A DNA stretch of 13,227 nt. It comes from Desulfobulbus sp. GTDB lineage: Bacteria > Desulfobacterota > Desulfobulbia > Desulfobulbales > Desulfobulbaceae. This document shows positions 12,805 through 13,227 of this stretch, one piece after another (positions within the stretch are counted from its first letter, which is position 1; the number at the start of each line of letters is the position of its first letter). The translations under genes were made by a program, and so were the position numbers. The stretch is from contig JAGODN010000021.1 of assembly GCA_017998195.1 (NCBI GenBank), positions 1 to 13,227 of the forward strand. The letters are read 5' to 3'. Below the pieces are notes generated by a model. That model did not search any database, had not been told where the DNA came from, and saw only the letters and a program-made list of their open reading frames with translations.

Positions 12805-13227
12805 TTAACGAGCCTTTTCCGGGGCGGCCGGGCCGACAAGGTCGAGCAGCGCCCGGCAGCGGTGGTTCGCAGGCTGCGGTTCGGCCAGCAGGGCCAGGAC
12901 GCCCTCGATAAGTCGCCGTTCCTGTTCGTTCAGGCGGGCGGGCGCGGCGAGCAGGGTTCGCCCCTGATCACGAACGCCGGCAAAAAAGGTCGGGTCGGGT
13001 TGTCCCTTGCAGCCGGCGCGGATGCGGTCCTGCCAGCCACTGAAGGTCAGGTTCGCTTTGGCCCGGCGAGCCGGCTGAAGCCGCCCGGAGGGTGGGGCTG
13101 CCGGTTCATCTGTCGTGTTGGGCAGGGAGGAGGCCGACCGCCCTTGTTCGTTGCTCTCCAGGTCCTGGCCGTTGCTTGCTGCGGGCTGCGCCTCCACAGC
13201 AGGCGAGGCGGGTTCGGTGGTGGCGAC
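12805..13227 (-). CDS. Unrecognised protein, 5' end beyond window
   Basis: The frame is open from the right edge to a TAA at 12805-12807, giving 140 codons of a longer protein. A GTG at 13195-13197 is an in-frame start codon, but the frame stays open upstream of it with the same composition (Pro, Ala, Thr, Glu, Ser), so the true start probably lies outside the window. The visible first part (to about residue 45 after that GTG) is low-complexity and rich in Ala, Pro, Ser and Gln, like an interdomain linker. The last 85 residues or so look folded and partly helical ('LTFSGWQDRIRAGCKGQPD', 'LNEQERRLIEGVLALLAEP'). I do not recognise the family. It converges on the cupin gene with only 12 nt between them and no terminator. 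Confidence 0.6.
   Translation of the reverse strand, partial: VATTEPASPAVEAQPAASNGQDLESNEQGRSASSLPNTTDEPAAPPSGRLQPARRAKANLTFSGWQDRIRAGCKGQPDPTFFAGVRDQGRTLLAAPARLNEQERRLIEGVLALLAEPQPANHRCRALLDLVGPAAPEKAR

Overview
The window is GC-rich (about two thirds G+C by eye) and gene-dense. It looks like chromosomal DNA from a deltaproteobacterial (Desulfobacterota-type) anaerobe, possibly a sulfate or sulfur metaboliser. The reasons are the many stand-alone receiver proteins of the 'VLLVDDExxF' kind, two different inorganic-anion transporters (SulP and DASS/SLC13), a sigma54 activator with a matching sigma54 promoter, and a NifX/NafY-fold protein. The taxonomic assignment is an inference from gene content only. 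No tRNA, rRNA, CRISPR array, insertion sequence or attachment site was recognised.

Layout: two gene blocks diverge from a roughly 490-bp intergenic hub (7143-7631). The leftward block runs as one apparent operon. It encodes a TetR repressor, a SulP anion transporter with a large extra domain, a (degenerate cytidylate-kinase-like)-BON-receiver fusion, a Cache-type membrane histidine kinase, a single-domain receiver, a small protein with a kinase H-box but no recognisable ATP-binding motifs, and another receiver cut by the left edge. Overlaps (4 nt, 20 nt, 4 nt) and short gaps (11, 52, 45 nt) tie these genes together. A good sigma70 promoter sits upstream of tetR, and a perfect 16-bp palindrome lies at its predicted transcription start.

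The rightward block begins behind a sigma54-type promoter (7525-7540), with two GAAAC-type palindromes 20 bp apart about 150 bp upstream. It encodes a single-domain receiver, a two-CBS-domain protein and a DASS/SLC13 transporter with altered signature motifs, followed by a strong GC hairpin. Next come a PAS-AAA+-Fis sigma54 activator, a NifX-family protein and a receiver that has lost all its catalytic residues, with start and stop codons overlapping by 4 nt. A small cupin follows. A convergent, unrecognised gene enters from the right edge.

How they may work together (inference): the locus looks like an anion-uptake module run by a branched phosphorelay. A periplasm-sensing kinase faces up to four phosphorylatable receivers, a possible phosphotransfer protein, a dead receiver and two nucleotide-binding-type domains (CBS and NMP-kinase-like) that could report adenylate status. 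In sulfate reducers, sulfate activation consumes ATP and ultimately yields AMP, so coupling sulfate-type uptake to nucleotide sensing would make sense. TetR would control one arm and sigma54 plus the local activator the other.
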